Assembly (NCBI GenBank): GCA_903850565.1
Contig: CAINLV010000001.1
Span: 1-64,000, forward strand
Source of the DNA: an uncultured Actinomycetes bacterium
GTDB lineage: Bacteria; Actinomycetota; Actinomycetes; Nanopelagicales; Nanopelagicaceae
Direction: 5' to 3'
DNA: 64,000 bases
Shown here: positions 1 to 10,474 of the stretch, piece by piece
How the letters are laid out: each line of letters starts with the position of its first letter
Position numbering within the stretch: the first letter of the stretch is position 1
Program-made: the position numbers and the translations under genes
The notes under the pieces: model-generated
Databases searched by the model: none
Told to the model about the DNA's origin: nothing
Seen by the model: only the letters and a program-made list of their open reading frames with translations

Positions 1-85
1 ACCAACCTAAATCCTCCATCGAGTGGGCAACCGTGGAACGACCCGCACCGCTCATGCCAGTAATGACAACAACTTCGCTGGACAT
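1..85 (-). CDS. rapZ: RNase adapter / nucleotide-binding protein RapZ, N-terminal part only
   Basis: Only the first 28 codons are inside the window; the rest runs off the left edge. The N-terminus carries a P-loop-like GMSGAGRS at residues 10-17, which matches the RapZ (YvcJ) GTP/ATP-binding family. An SD-like GGAGG lies five bases before the ATG at 85. In actinobacteria rapZ usually follows uvrC, and here it begins 72 bp downstream of uvrC on the same strand. In that neighbourhood it is normally followed by the YvcK-like and WhiA genes, which cannot be seen here. The family is well supported; the exact role in this organism (RNA decay control or metabolite sensing) is unknown. Confidence 0.75.
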   Translation of the reverse strand, partial: MSSEVVVITGMSGAGRSTVAHSMEDLGW

Positions 86-157
86 TAACGCCTCCACTTT
101 ATGCTTTCTGCTCGGTACTCCTTATGTTACTTCGTTTCTTTGGATAATTTATGGCGA

Positions 158-2065
158 TCAAGAATCCAGAATTTCGCCACTCATAAGGTTGACACCTGGA
201 GCGCCCTCTGGAAGATGTGCCAAAATCAACCGAGCGGTCTGTTCGCCAATTCCGGGGATGGCAGATATTGCTTCTACATCGGCCTTTCGAAGCGCCGATA
301 CCGAACCAAAGGCCTGAAGTAACGCAGCGCGGCGTACCTCTCCCAATTGTGGAATTTCATCAAGTAGCGATTCCAGCATTACCTTGGAACGTTTGCTTCG
401 ATGGAAGGTAATCGCAAACCGGTGCGCTTCATCCCGGACTCGCTGGAGGAGGTAGAGGCCTTCACTGTGCCTTGGAAAGATGACCGGGTCCGGATTTCCA
501 GGCAACCAGACTTCTTCAAGGCGTTTGGCCAAGCCACAGAGCGCAATTGTGCTAATCCCTAAATCAGCCAGCGCCGCACGCGCCGCAGCTACTTGCGGCG
601 CTCCGCCATCAACAACGATGAGCTGTGGCGGATAAGCAAAACGAGGTCGTGAGCCACCGGCAATCGCAATGTCATCCAGATTTAAATCTTTCTCGGCGAG
701 GTATCGTTTTAGTCGTCTGGTGAGTACGTGGTACATGGCTCTGGTGTCATCGATCACTTCAGTATCTGTAATAGCGAATCTTCGATATTCACTCTTCTTT
801 GCTTGGCCATCTTCAAAGACAACCATGGATGCGACCATGTTGGTTCCTTGGGTATTGGATATATCGAAACATTCGATGCGCAGTGGCGCTTCGGCCAGAT
901 CTAGATATTCCGCGATTTGCTCCAAGGCTCTACCGCTGACACTGGCATCGTTGGATCTTTTGCTGAGATATTGAATGAGGGATTGATGTGCGTTTCGATC
1001 TACCGTCTTGATGAGTTCGAATTTATCGCCTCGTTGCGGCTCCACGATACTTACCCTGTGTCCAGCTCTATCTTCCAGCCAATCTTGGAGCGGCTTACTA
1101 AATTCGGGCAAGTGATCGACCAGGATCTCTGATGGAGGTTCGGATTCGGCATAAACACGTGGAAGTACCGCTTCGATAACGCTCTCGTTTTCCAGTACTT
1201 CGGAGCGATCGACAATCCAAGAACGCGAGCCAACTATGCGGCCGTGTCTGACCGAGAAGAGCGAAACCGCTGCATGAGTTATCTCTTCGTGAACTGCAAA
1301 AACGTCGGCGTTGAGATTCTCAGAGAGTGTGGCGTCAGAAGATTCCACTGCTTTTCGCAGCGCTTCTAGTTGATCGCGCAACTTGGCAGCTTTTTCGAAT
1401 TCTTCTTGAGCGGCGGCATTCACCATCTCGGCTTCAATTTGAGCGGCGATGTCCTCTGGTTTGGAGTCCAGGAAATGTGCCAAGCCAAGGGCTAACTGCT
1501 GATGTTCGCTGGGACTGACCCAACCCACGCATGGTGCAGCGCATTTACCGATATCGCCGAGTAAGCATTGCCGCTTGGTGCGCACAGCGCGCGCAAAATT
1601 TGAGTCGCTACAACTTCGTACTGGGAAGATCTTGAGCAATACATCAAAGGTTGTTCGAAGTGCCCAGGCGTGGGCAAAGGGCCCAAAATATTTAGTTCCC
1701 GCCCGTTTCTTTGCCCGGGAGATGAAAAGTCGGGGAAATTCTTCTTTAACGCTCAAGGCTAGATAGGGATAGGACTTATCATCGCGAAACTGAATATTAA
1801 ATCTTGGATTCTCACTTTTAATCCAGGTGAATTCCAACTGCAACGCTTCCACTTCGGTGTTGACGATGGTCCAATCTACGCGCACCGCTGTGTGAACCAT
1901 CCGATAAGTTTTCTCGGGGAGATTACTTTGAAAATAGGAATTTAGCCGCGAGTGAAGATTCTTTGCCTTGCCGACATAGATGACGGTGCCCTTTTCATCA
2001 AAGAAGCGGTAGACACCCGGCTCTGAAGGGATGAGCGTCGGTCTGTAGCTCGATGGCTCCGTCAC
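158..2065 (-). CDS. uvrC: Excinuclease ABC subunit C (UvrC)
   Basis: UvrC makes the 3' and 5' incisions around a DNA lesion after UvrA/UvrB have located it. The 635-residue product has the usual order: an N-terminal GIY-YIG nuclease (GVYRF near 17, YVGKAKN near 30), a UVR motif near 210-235 that contacts UvrB, the C-terminal RNase H-like endonuclease with FDISNTQG near 400, and a helix-hairpin-helix pair at the end (SAIPGIGEQTARLIL). The start is GTG, 13 bp after uvrA, with only a weak GAG as ribosome-binding site, so it is probably coupled to uvrA. Length is normal for the family. Confidence 0.97.
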   Translation of the reverse strand: MTEPSSYRPTLIPSEPGVYRFFDEKGTVIYVGKAKNLHSRLNSYFQSNLPEKTYRMVHTAVRVDWTIVNTEVEALQLEFTWIKSENPRFNIQFRDDKSYPYLALSVKEEFPRLFISRAKKRAGTKYFGPFAHAWALRTTFDVLLKIFPVRSCSDSNFARAVRTKRQCLLGDIGKCAAPCVGWVSPSEHQQLALGLAHFLDSKPEDIAAQIEAEMVNAAAQEEFEKAAKLRDQLEALRKAVESSDATLSENLNADVFAVHEEITHAAVSLFSVRHGRIVGSRSWIVDRSEVLENESVIEAVLPRVYAESEPPSEILVDHLPEFSKPLQDWLEDRAGHRVSIVEPQRGDKFELIKTVDRNAHQSLIQYLSKRSNDASVSGRALEQIAEYLDLAEAPLRIECFDISNTQGTNMVASMVVFEDGQAKKSEYRRFAITDTEVIDDTRAMYHVLTRRLKRYLAEKDLNLDDIAIAGGSRPRFAYPPQLIVVDGGAPQVAAARAALADLGISTIALCGLAKRLEEVWLPGNPDPVIFPRHSEGLYLLQRVRDEAHRFAITFHRSKRSKVMLESLLDEIPQLGEVRRAALLQAFGSVSALRKADVEAISAIPGIGEQTARLILAHLPEGAPGVNLMSGEILDS

Positions 2066-2078
2066 GAGTAACTCATCG

Positions 2079-4931
2079 CTAGACCCGCTGTCCCGTCAAC
2101 ACTTCTGCAAGGAATGCCCCGGTATAACTAGCTGGGTTCTTGGCTACCTCTTCCGGGGTTCCTTCGGCGACGAGCAATCCACCCTTGGAGCCACCTTCTG
2201 GACCAAGATCAATTACCCAATCTGCCGACTTAATCACATCTAAGTTATGTTCGATAACGATCACGGTATTTCCGGTATCGACCAAGCGGTTAAGAACTAT
2301 GAGAAGTTTTCGGACATCTTCGAAATGAAGACCGGTTGTGGGCTCATCCAAAACATAAATTGTCCGGCCAGTAGATCTACGCTGAAGTTCCGTTGCTAAC
2401 TTAACGCGTTGTGCTTCGCCACCAGAGAGGGTTGGGGCCGATTGACCGAGTCGAACATACCCAAGCCCAACCTCGTTAAGAGTTTTCAGGTAACGGGCGA
2501 TGGCTGGTACGGATTCAAAGAATCCAAAGGCTTCCTCTATCGGCATATTTAATACATCGGCGATCGTCTTGCCTTTGTAGTGGACCTCTAATGTTTCTCG
2601 GTTGTAGCGAGCACCATGACAGACCTCGCATGGAACATAGACATCGGGAAGGAAGTTCATCTCAATAGTAATAGTTCCATCGCCAGCACAATTTTCGCAC
2701 CGGCCACCTTTGACGTTGAAAGAGAATCTGCCTTGTTGGTAACCCCGGATCTTCGCCTCAGTGGTTTCGGAAAAAAGCGCGCGAACTTTATCGAACAACC
2801 CGGTATAGGTCGCGGGGTTAGAACGTGGAGTCCGACCAATCGGAGATTGATCCACATGGACCACTTTGTCGAGCTGTTCCAAACCGGTCACCGTTCGATG
2901 GCGACCAGGAACAATTCGTGCCCCATTTAATTTATTGGCCAAGGTGGCATAGAGGATGTCATTTACCAAAGTGGATTTTCCCGAGCCACTGACACCAGTG
3001 ACCGCGACAAATGCGCCCAATGGAAAAGTGACATCGATATTTTGCAGGTTGTTCTCCCGAGCTGCCTTAACGGTGATAGCGCGACCTTTCTCCAATGGCC
3101 GGCGAACTTCGGGAATATCGATTTTCATTCGACCCGATAAGTAGGCACCCGTGATGGAATCCGGCGCATCTATTAACGCTTGATAATCGCCGGAAGAAAC
3201 CACATGTCCGCCATGCTCTCCCGCACCTGGGCCAATATCTACGATCCAATCCGCGGTACGAATAGTGTCTTCATCGTGCTCAACGACGATCAAAGTATTT
3301 CCCAGATCTCGCAATCGGGTCAGGGTCTCGATCAATTTTCGATTGTCGCGTTGATGAAGTCCAATACTTGGTTCATCTAAAACATAGAGAACTCCAACGA
3401 GCCCGGAACCGATCTGGGTAGCCAACCGAATTCGTTGCGCTTCACCACCCGAGAGTGTGGCAGCAGGACGATCCAAGGATAAGTAGTCCAAGCCAACATC
3501 GAGAAGAAAACCCATGCGGGCGTGTACCTCTTTGAGGACACGTTCGGCAATCTTCTTTTCTCGAGCGGTTAGGGAGATCTTCTTAAGAAATTGAGCACAC
3601 TCGGAGAGCGAAAGTTCGCAGATCGCCGCAATGCTTTTGCCACCCAGGGTTACCGCCAGAACTTCTGGCTTCAATCGAGTTCCGTTACAGGTCGGACACG
3701 GGATCTGCCTCATGTAGGACTCGTACTTTTCGCGACTATGTTCGCTCTCGGTTTCAGAGTGCTTGCGATGAATGAATGGGATGACACCTTCGAAGCCAGA
3801 GGTGTAATTTCGAACTCGGCCGTAACGATTCTTATATTTGACATGAACTTCGTAATCAGAGCCATGGAGAATGGCGGTCTTTGCTTTTACCGAAAGTTTC
3901 TTCCAAGGATTATCGAGAGAAAAATTTATCTCTGCGCCAAGTCCTTCGAGAAGCCGATTGAAATATTCCGAGGTATGACTACTGGACCATGGCGCGATCG
4001 CACCCTCATTAATTGAAATGGAGTCATCTGGAATTATCAGTTCTTCATCGACTTCCAATTGCGTTCCGATGCCGCTGCACTCTGGACAGGCACCAAATGG
4101 CGAGTTAAATGAAAAAGAACGCGGTTCCAATTCTTCAAAAGATAGACCACAATCATGACAGGCCATGTGCTCGCTATAGGTGCGCTCTTTGCCTTCTTCG
4201 CCCTCTTTGATATCTACAAAATCAAGAACCACCAATCCACTGGCTAGCTTGAGCGCGGTCTCGATCGAATCGGTTAAACGAGTTTTGGAATCGGCCTTTG
4301 CGGTCAGTCGGTCTACTACGACCTCAATGGTGTGTTTCTCTTGCTTCTTTAATTTTGGAACTTCGGCAAGTTGGTAGACGACACCATCGACTCGGGCTCG
4401 GGAAAAACCTTGTACGGTAAATTCTTTGAAAAGATCAAGAAATTCACCTTTACGAGCACGAACCACGGGGGCCAATATTTGAAATCGTGTTGAAGCGGGC
4501 ATTTCTAAGATTTGATCAACAATATTTTGCGGTGTCTGCTTTGAAATAGATTTCCCACAATTGGGGCAGTGCGGCCGACCAGCCCGAGCAAAGAGAAGGC
4601 GAAGGTAATCGTAAACCTCAGTAATAGTTCCTACTGTGGAACGTGGGTTCCGATTGGTCGATTTTTGGTCAATAGAAACGGCCGGAGAGAGACCCTCAAT
4701 GAAATCCACATCGGGCTTATCCATCTGCCCCAAGAATTGACGGGCGTAAGCCGAAAGTGACTCCACGTATCGACGTTGGCCTTCAGCGAAAATGGTGTCG
4801 AAAGCAAGGGACGATTTTCCGGAACCCGAAAGACCCGTGAAAACAATCAGCGAATTTCGAGGTAAATCCAGGGAGACATTCTTTAGGTTATGTTCTCGGG
4901 CACCTCGAATAATTAGTCGATCTGAGTTCAC
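2079..4931 (-). CDS. uvrA: Excinuclease ABC subunit A (UvrA)
   Basis: UvrA is the damage-sensing ATPase that loads UvrB on DNA. The 950-residue protein contains two ABC ATPase modules, with Walker A GLSGSGKS at about 33-40 and GVSGSGKS in the second half. Two LSGGEAQR signatures are visible, and Cys pairs for zinc modules include CPNCG, CHDCG, CPTCNG and CENC. The GTG start overlaps the uvrB stop by four bases (GTGA), so translation is likely coupled. It is the middle gene of a tight uvrB-uvrA-uvrC run. Full length, no anomaly. Confidence 0.98.
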   Translation of the reverse strand: MNSDRLIIRGAREHNLKNVSLDLPRNSLIVFTGLSGSGKSSLAFDTIFAEGQRRYVESLSAYARQFLGQMDKPDVDFIEGLSPAVSIDQKSTNRNPRSTVGTITEVYDYLRLLFARAGRPHCPNCGKSISKQTPQNIVDQILEMPASTRFQILAPVVRARKGEFLDLFKEFTVQGFSRARVDGVVYQLAEVPKLKKQEKHTIEVVVDRLTAKADSKTRLTDSIETALKLASGLVVLDFVDIKEGEEGKERTYSEHMACHDCGLSFEELEPRSFSFNSPFGACPECSGIGTQLEVDEELIIPDDSISINEGAIAPWSSSHTSEYFNRLLEGLGAEINFSLDNPWKKLSVKAKTAILHGSDYEVHVKYKNRYGRVRNYTSGFEGVIPFIHRKHSETESEHSREKYESYMRQIPCPTCNGTRLKPEVLAVTLGGKSIAAICELSLSECAQFLKKISLTAREKKIAERVLKEVHARMGFLLDVGLDYLSLDRPAATLSGGEAQRIRLATQIGSGLVGVLYVLDEPSIGLHQRDNRKLIETLTRLRDLGNTLIVVEHDEDTIRTADWIVDIGPGAGEHGGHVVSSGDYQALIDAPDSITGAYLSGRMKIDIPEVRRPLEKGRAITVKAARENNLQNIDVTFPLGAFVAVTGVSGSGKSTLVNDILYATLANKLNGARIVPGRHRTVTGLEQLDKVVHVDQSPIGRTPRSNPATYTGLFDKVRALFSETTEAKIRGYQQGRFSFNVKGGRCENCAGDGTITIEMNFLPDVYVPCEVCHGARYNRETLEVHYKGKTIADVLNMPIEEAFGFFESVPAIARYLKTLNEVGLGYVRLGQSAPTLSGGEAQRVKLATELQRRSTGRTIYVLDEPTTGLHFEDVRKLLIVLNRLVDTGNTVIVIEHNLDVIKSADWVIDLGPEGGSKGGLLVAEGTPEEVAKNPASYTGAFLAEVLTGQRV

Positions 4932-7012
4932 GTACCAGCCTCTTCCATTCCTCGAAGTTCCTTTTTTAATTCTCGAATTTCATCGCGGAGCCGGGCTGCC
5001 AACTCGAATTGCAAATCCCCGGCAGCCAATTTCATCTGATCAGTCAACGATTCTATGAGAGCCATGAGCTCTTGTCGCGGCAGAGTAACTAGGTTCTTTG
5101 CATGCACGCCGATTGCTACCGATTTGGATGACCTAGGGCCACGAGCCAAACTGTCAGTCAAAGTCTGGGTATCCGCAACTTCTTTCGTAATCAAATCGGT
5201 TATATCGGCAATTTTCTTTCGAAGTGGGGTCGGATCAATACCGTTAGCAACGTTGTAAGCAATCTGTTTGGCTCTTCTTCGGTTGGTTTCATCTATGGCC
5301 TGTGCCATGGATTTGGTGATGTTGTCGGCGTACATATGCACTTCGCCAGAAACATTTCGAGCCGCTCGCCCGATGGTTTGAATAAGTGAGGTCGCAGAAC
5401 GAAGGAATCCTTCTTTATCGGCATCGAGAATTGCAACTAAAGATACTTCGGGAAGGTCTAAGCCTTCGCGAAGTAAGTTGATTCCGATGAGAACGTCATA
5501 CTCCCCCGAACGTAATTCACGGAGAAGTTCCACCCGTCGGAGCGTATCCACCTCCGAATGAAGATATCGGACTCGGATATCCAAACCGAGCAGATAGTCA
5601 GTCAAATCCTCGGACATCTTTTTAGTAAGAGTTGTCACCAAAATTCTTTCGTTCCGTAACGCTCGGATCCGAATTTCATGAACAAGATCATCGATCTGGC
5701 CTTTTACTGGCTTGAGGATGATTTGTGGATCTATAAGTCCCGTTGGTCGGATGACTTGCTCGACCACATCACCTCTGACTTTCTCCATTTCATACTTTCC
5801 TGGAGTGGCAGAGAGGTAAACCGTCTGTCCCTTACGGGTCAGGAACTCGTCAAAGCGAAGCGGTCTGTTGTCCAAAGCAGAAGGCAGACGAAAGCCATGC
5901 TCTACTAAGGTCTGTTTTCGCGAGGCGTCGCCAGCGTGCATGGCCCCTATCTGGGGAACGGTTACGTGGGATTCATCTATGACAACGAGAAAATCCTCGG
6001 GAAAGTAGTCCATGAGGCAATTAGGAGCTGAGCCGGGGTCTCGGCCATCGATATGGCGAGAGTAATTTTCAATACCCGAACAAAATCCCAGTTGGCGCAT
6101 CATTTCAATATCGAAGGTAGTTCGCATCCGGATTCGCTGCGCTTCCAACAACTTATTTTGGCGTTCAAAGTCGGCGACTTTGGCTTCCATTTCAATTTCT
6201 ATAGCGGCGATCGCACGATTCATTGTTTCAGGCCCAGCCGAATAATGGCTTGCGGGAAAGACATACATTTCGGTTTCATCACGAACTATTTCTCCGGTGA
6301 GTGGATGAAGCGTCATTATCCGTTCAATCTCATCTCCGAACATTTCGATTCGAAGCGCTAATTCTTCATACATGGGAATGATTTCAATCGTGTCCCCGCG
6401 GACGCGAAAGGTACCGCGTTCAAATGCGATGTCATTGCGCTTATATTGAATTTCCACAAACTTTCGAAGCAGATGATTTCTTTCGATCGAGTCGCCGACT
6501 CGAAGTCGGATCATTCGATCCACATACTCCTGTGGCGTACCAAGTCCATAAATACAGGAAACTGTTGCAACTACGATGACATCTCGCCGCGTTAAGAGGG
6601 AATTGGTAGCCGAGTGACGCAGCCGCTCCACCTCGCTGTTGACCGAGCTATCCTTTTCAATAAAGGTATCGGTTTGGGGAACATATGCTTCTGGTTGATA
6701 ATAGTCGTAGTAAGAAACAAAATATTCCACTGCATTGTTGGGCATAAGCTCTTTAAATTCATTAGCCAACTGCGCAGCCAAAGTCTTATTGGGTGCGATT
6801 ACCAGTGTCGGTCGCTGTAACTTCTCAATGAGCCAGGCAGTGGTTGCTGACTTTCCAGTTCCGGTGGCGCCCAAGAGAACTACATCTTGATCGCCGCGTT
6901 CAATTCTTTTTACCATATCGGCAATTGCCGTTGGTTGATCACCCGAGGGGATGTAATCACTAATGACTTGAAAAGGGTTTACCTTTCGCTGTAGCTCAGT
7001 AACCGGTCTCAT
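4928..7012 (-). CDS. uvrB: Excinuclease ABC subunit B (UvrB)
   Basis: UvrB is the helicase-like protein that verifies damage and recruits UvrC. Walker A GATGTGKS is at residues 48-55. The beta-hairpin region that inserts between the strands ([14 protein letters not shown]) follows, helicase motifs such as QTIGRAARN come later, and a UVR motif forms the C-terminus. I place the start at ATG 7012, giving 694 residues, because it overlaps the coaE stop as ATGA and matches the normal N-terminus. The frame stays open a further 13 codons upstream inside coaE. Confidence 0.97.
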   Translation of the reverse strand: MRPVTELQRKVNPFQVISDYIPSGDQPTAIADMVKRIERGDQDVVLLGATGTGKSATTAWLIEKLQRPTLVIAPNKTLAAQLANEFKELMPNNAVEYFVSYYDYYQPEAYVPQTDTFIEKDSSVNSEVERLRHSATNSLLTRRDVIVVATVSCIYGLGTPQEYVDRMIRLRVGDSIERNHLLRKFVEIQYKRNDIAFERGTFRVRGDTIEIIPMYEELALRIEMFGDEIERIMTLHPLTGEIVRDETEMYVFPASHYSAGPETMNRAIAAIEIEMEAKVADFERQNKLLEAQRIRMRTTFDIEMMRQLGFCSGIENYSRHIDGRDPGSAPNCLMDYFPEDFLVVIDESHVTVPQIGAMHAGDASRKQTLVEHGFRLPSALDNRPLRFDEFLTRKGQTVYLSATPGKYEMEKVRGDVVEQVIRPTGLIDPQIILKPVKGQIDDLVHEIRIRALRNERILVTTLTKKMSEDLTDYLLGLDIRVRYLHSEVDTLRRVELLRELRSGEYDVLIGINLLREGLDLPEVSLVAILDADKEGFLRSATSLIQTIGRAARNVSGEVHMYADNITKSMAQAIDETNRRRAKQIAYNVANGIDPTPLRKKIADITDLITKEVADTQTLTDSLARGPRSSKSVAIGVHAKNLVTLPRQELMALIESLTDQMKLAAGDLQFELAARLRDEIRELKKELRGMEEAGT

Positions 7013-7611
7013 GCTTTTCCAGAATTTTGTGGAATCAGTTCTGCAAACCACAACTGCTCGATTTGGCGGAGAAGACGGTCGCTATCGCCATCATTTGTAA
7101 TCACGAAATCGGCTTGTGCAATTCGAAGATCATCTGATACTTGAGCCGAAATTCGCTGTGTAATATCGGCACTACCAAGTCCACGCTTAATGAGTCGTTC
7201 GCGACGTAGACTTTCTGGTGCGGTGATGACGATCACGAGATCGAAGCGATATTTTCCTTGAGTTTCTACTAACAAGGGAATCTGATTTATGATGATTGCA
7301 TCGTCAGGGGCAGACTTAACAACTTCTTCGAAAGCTTCACGAATCCGCGGATGTGTTATCGCTTCTAAATCCAACCGGGCTTGAGAATCTGCAAAAACAA
7401 TTTCCGCCAATTTCTTTCGATCGATCTCGCCGTTGCGCAGTATCTGATCGCCAAATCGAAGTACGATTTCATCAAATCCCTCACTGCCTCTTTCAATCAC
7501 GTCTCGGGCCGATTGATCAGAATCAATAACAATCGCCCCCAATGCGCGAAAGTACTCCCCCGCGAGAGATTTTCCGGATCCAATTCCACCGGTAAGAGCG
7601 ATAACGAGCAC
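7009..7611 (-). CDS. coaE: Dephospho-CoA kinase
   Basis: CoaE phosphorylates the 3'-hydroxyl of dephospho-CoA in the last step of coenzyme A synthesis. The 200-residue protein has the P-loop GGIGSGKS at 8-15, DQSARDV in the substrate region, and the typical lid segment RRERLIKRG. It starts with GTG behind a G-rich GGTGGTGGG. It is the first gene of the coaE-uvrB-uvrA-uvrC run and lies downstream of the rpsA terminator, so it probably has its own promoter in 7612-7667. I could not identify that promoter with confidence. Confidence 0.95.
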   Translation of the reverse strand: MLVIALTGGIGSGKSLAGEYFRALGAIVIDSDQSARDVIERGSEGFDEIVLRFGDQILRNGEIDRKKLAEIVFADSQARLDLEAITHPRIREAFEEVVKSAPDDAIIINQIPLLVETQGKYRFDLVIVITAPESLRRERLIKRGLGSADITQRISAQVSDDLRIAQADFVITNDGDSDRLLRQIEQLWFAELIPQNSGKA

Positions 7612-7667
7612 CCCACCACCTTAGTCATTGGTACGGACAGGATGAAACCTCAAATAATGCGACATGG

Positions 7668-7697
7668 AAAAGGGCCCCGACCGTAGCCAGTGCCCTT
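7668..7697 (-). terminator. Intrinsic terminator after rpsA
   Basis: Read on the minus strand, AAGGGC and GCCCTT form a 6-bp stem that continues, after an A-G mismatch, into CTGGC / GTCGG (with two G-U pairs) around a TACG loop. The hairpin ends in a run of four T. The inner stem works only on the minus strand, which fits termination of rpsA transcription. A second small hairpin (GGTTCG / CGAACC, 7709-7724) precedes it. Confidence 0.6.
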
Positions 7698-7731
7698 AAC
7701 TCTAGGTTGGTTCGACTTCGAACCGTTGAAA

Positions 7732-9111
7732 TTAAGCCTCTGGCTCGATCTCAACTACTGATTCTGCAACAGCTTCGGCAGGAAGGAGGTCGGCAGCCGC
7801 ATCAGCAGCCTTGGCTTCTTCCTTCTGCTTCTTATGTGCCAAGAAACGAGATTGGGCTTCAGCGTACTGACGCTCCCAAGCTTCGCGCTCGGATTCAAAT
7901 CCTGGCTTCCACTCCTGGGTATCGGAGTCAAAACCTTCTGGATAGATGAAGTTGCCTTCAGCATCGTAACGAGCTGGCATGCCATATTGGGATGGATCGA
8001 AGGCTTCGATTTCGACTTCATGGCCTTCATTAGCTTGCTTCAAGGAGAGGGAAATTCGACGACGCTCTAGATCGATATCGATAATCTTGACGAACAACTC
8101 ATCGCCAACTTGAACAACCAGCTCTGGAATCTCGACATGCCGTTCGGCAAGCTCGGAGATGTGAACAAGTCCTTCAATTCCTTCAAAGACGCGTACGAAG
8201 GCGCCGAATGGAACCAACTTAGTGACTTCACCAGGAACAACTTGATTGATGGTGTGAGTGCGGGCAAATGCTTGCCAAGGATCTTCTTGGGTGGCCTTCA
8301 ATGAGAGCGAAACGCGCTCGCGCTCAAAATCAACTTCAAGAACTTCAACGGTTACTTCGTCGCCAACTTCAACAACTTCACTTGGGTGATCGATGTGCTT
8401 CCAAGAAAGTTCAGAAACGTGAACCAAACCATCAACGCCACCAAGATCAACAAAGGCACCGAAGTTAACAATGGAGGAAACTACGCCGGTGCGTACTTGA
8501 CCCTTTTGTAGTTGGTTAAGGAAAGTGGTGCGGGATTCTGATTGAGTTTGTTCCAAATAAGCACGACGAGAGAGCACAACGTTGTTGCGGTTCTTGTCGA
8601 GTTCAATGATTCGGGCCTCAACCTGCTTGCCAATGTATGGAGTCAGATCGCGTACTCGACGCATTTCAACGAGAGATGCTGGCAAAAATCCGCGAAGTCC
8701 GATGTCTACGATGAGACCACCCTTAACAACTTCAATAACAATTCCCGTAACGACTTCGTCGCGTTCTTTCTTTCCTTCGATCTCTCCCCAGGCACGCTCG
8801 TACTGTGCGCGCTTCTTGGAAAGAATCAGACGGCCTTCTGTATCTTCTTTTTGTAGGACGAGAGCCTCAACTCGATCGCCAACTTTTACAATTTCCGAAG
8901 GATCAATGTCATGTCGGATGGAAAGTTCACGGGAAGGGATAACGCCTTCGGTTTTATAGCCAATGTCAAGAAGGACCTCTTCGCGGTCAACTTGTACGAC
9001 AATTCCGGAAACTAAATCTCCATCATTAAAATTCTTGATGGTGCCTTCAATAGCGGCGAGAAAATCTTCTGCTGAACCAATGTCATTTACTGCAATTTGT
9101 GAGGGACTCAA
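7732..9111 (-). CDS. rpsA: 30S ribosomal protein S1
   Basis: S1 helps load structured mRNAs on the 30S subunit. The 459-residue product shows four S1 RNA-binding repeats at about 32-101, 118-184, 203-273 and 290-359. An acidic, Ala/Glu-rich tail follows. Four repeats is the actinobacterial arrangement, against six in Escherichia coli. The start is TTG with GGAG four bases upstream; no ATG lies close by in frame. It is transcribed away from the MFS gene and is followed by a terminator, so it is probably a single-gene unit. Confidence 0.96.
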   Translation of the reverse strand: MSPSQIAVNDIGSAEDFLAAIEGTIKNFNDGDLVSGIVVQVDREEVLLDIGYKTEGVIPSRELSIRHDIDPSEIVKVGDRVEALVLQKEDTEGRLILSKKRAQYERAWGEIEGKKERDEVVTGIVIEVVKGGLIVDIGLRGFLPASLVEMRRVRDLTPYIGKQVEARIIELDKNRNNVVLSRRAYLEQTQSESRTTFLNQLQKGQVRTGVVSSIVNFGAFVDLGGVDGLVHVSELSWKHIDHPSEVVEVGDEVTVEVLEVDFERERVSLSLKATQEDPWQAFARTHTINQVVPGEVTKLVPFGAFVRVFEGIEGLVHISELAERHVEIPELVVQVGDELFVKIIDIDLERRRISLSLKQANEGHEVEIEAFDPSQYGMPARYDAEGNFIYPEGFDSDTQEWKPGFESEREAWERQYAEAQSRFLAHKKQKEEAKAADAAADLLPAEAVAESVVEIEPEA

Positions 9112-9235
9112 GGTGCTCCAGTTGGGATAGAAGTAGTAGGGATAGGACGAAGGGCAAGGGTACCTTTACGCGTGAATGAGGGTCAAACTCGGATTAATCT
9201 ACTTAAACTAGAGATATCGCCAATTAACGAACATA

Positions 9236-9241
9236 TAGGAT
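9236..9241 (+). promoter_or_regulatory. -10 element for a leaderless MFS transcript
   Basis: TAGGAT ends six bases before the GTG at 9248, which would put the transcription start on the start codon itself. There is no SD sequence in front of the gene. No good -35 hexamer is visible 17 bp upstream. Confidence 0.45.
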
Positions 9242-9247
9242 TCGTTC

Positions 9248-10474
9248 GTGCACAGTTATTGGTCGGTCTTGCGTCTTCGCGGTGCACAAGCGCTCCTTTT
9301 AAGTGCTTTTCCGGCCCGAATCGCCTATTCCATGGTGGGGTTAGGCATCTACTTCAAAGTCCAGCATGACACCCATTCGATTTCCACTGCTGGGCTGGCG
9401 GTAGGGCTCAATGGCCTAGCGGGCGCAGTAACGGCCGGTCTTCGCGGTTCCATTATGGATAAATGGGGCTTGCAGTGGCCGATTCGAATATTTATCCCAA
9501 CTTATGCCAGTTTAATCCTGCTTTTTAATCATGGTCATGGTGGAACCCAACTGGTGACCTTGGCCTTCATCTTGGGATTTTCAGCTCCCCCGGTAAATCT
9601 CTCGGTTCGGCCAATGTGGAAGATTGTGGTGTCGGCCGATCTCATCAGAACCGCTTATGCGATCGATACCTCCGTGATGAACATTGTCGGAGTATTTGGA
9701 CCGGTAATTGCCACCACCTTAGCTCTCTCAAGTCATCCGGAACGAGCCCTCCAATTAACCGCTGGGCTGATGCTGATTACTGGAGCAACGCTCTCCTTCG
9801 TTCCGGCCGCTAAGGCGTGGATCCCGGAAAAAAAGGTGAAGGGCGAACTTCCCATTTGGAAAGTTGCCGGCATTCGCCTGCTTATGTTGGAAGGCGTATT
9901 TATCGGCTTGGGGATGGGCGCTTTTTTCATAGGAATACCTGCCTTTGCAACTCAAGAAAATTTGCCACACCGGGCTGGAACTATTTTGGCAACTCTTGCT
10001 GCGACAACAGTTGTGGGCGGTCTCTTCGCTGGCTTGATCTCTCGAAAAACTTCGCCACTCAAAGCATTCCGGATTGGGTACTTCTTTTGGTTTATCGCCA
10101 GCATCCCGTTGGCTTTTACCTACCCCGACTGGAGCATGATGCTCGTGGTTGGTGCGATCGGGTTGGCCAATGGCGGACAACAAGTTTTCTATTGGGAAAT
10201 TACTGAAGCCGTTCGTCCACGTGGCACCGCTGTTGCCGCGCTGGGGTGGCTATGGACAGTGGAAGGAACCTGCGCCGCCCTAGGTGAAACCTTAGGTGGC
10301 TACGTCGCTGATCACTACTCCCCTAGATGGTGCCTGGCAGCCACAACCATCGCTGTAGCAATTGGGTTATTCATCATCACGGTCGGCAAAAATTTATTAG
10401 CAGCTGCGGACAAGATCCCCACAAAAGAGGAAGATACCGAAGCTTTAGGGGATGTGCTCTCCTCCGAAAATTAA
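9248..10474 (+). CDS. Major facilitator superfamily transporter, substrate unknown
   Basis: A 408-residue integral membrane protein with about a dozen hydrophobic segments and the loop spacing of the MFS. Examples are the GLNGLAGAVTAGLRG segment after the second helix and a long central loop near 195-205 (EKKVKGELPIW). The C-terminus is short and hydrophilic. I cannot assign a substrate; efflux-type MFS is a guess. It is one of only three plus-strand genes and has no same-strand partner. The start is GTG without SD, consistent with a leaderless message. Its stop overlaps the polA stop by four bases in a tail-to-tail arrangement. Confidence 0.85.
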   Translation: MHSYWSVLRLRGAQALLLSAFPARIAYSMVGLGIYFKVQHDTHSISTAGLAVGLNGLAGAVTAGLRGSIMDKWGLQWPIRIFIPTYASLILLFNHGHGGTQLVTLAFILGFSAPPVNLSVRPMWKIVVSADLIRTAYAIDTSVMNIVGVFGPVIATTLALSSHPERALQLTAGLMLITGATLSFVPAAKAWIPEKKVKGELPIWKVAGIRLLMLEGVFIGLGMGAFFIGIPAFATQENLPHRAGTILATLAATTVVGGLFAGLISRKTSPLKAFRIGYFFWFIASIPLAFTYPDWSMMLVVGAIGLANGGQQVFYWEITEAVRPRGTAVAALGWLWTVEGTCAALGETLGGYVADHYSPRWCLAATTIAVAIGLFIITVGKNLLAAADKIPTKEEDTEALGDVLSSEN

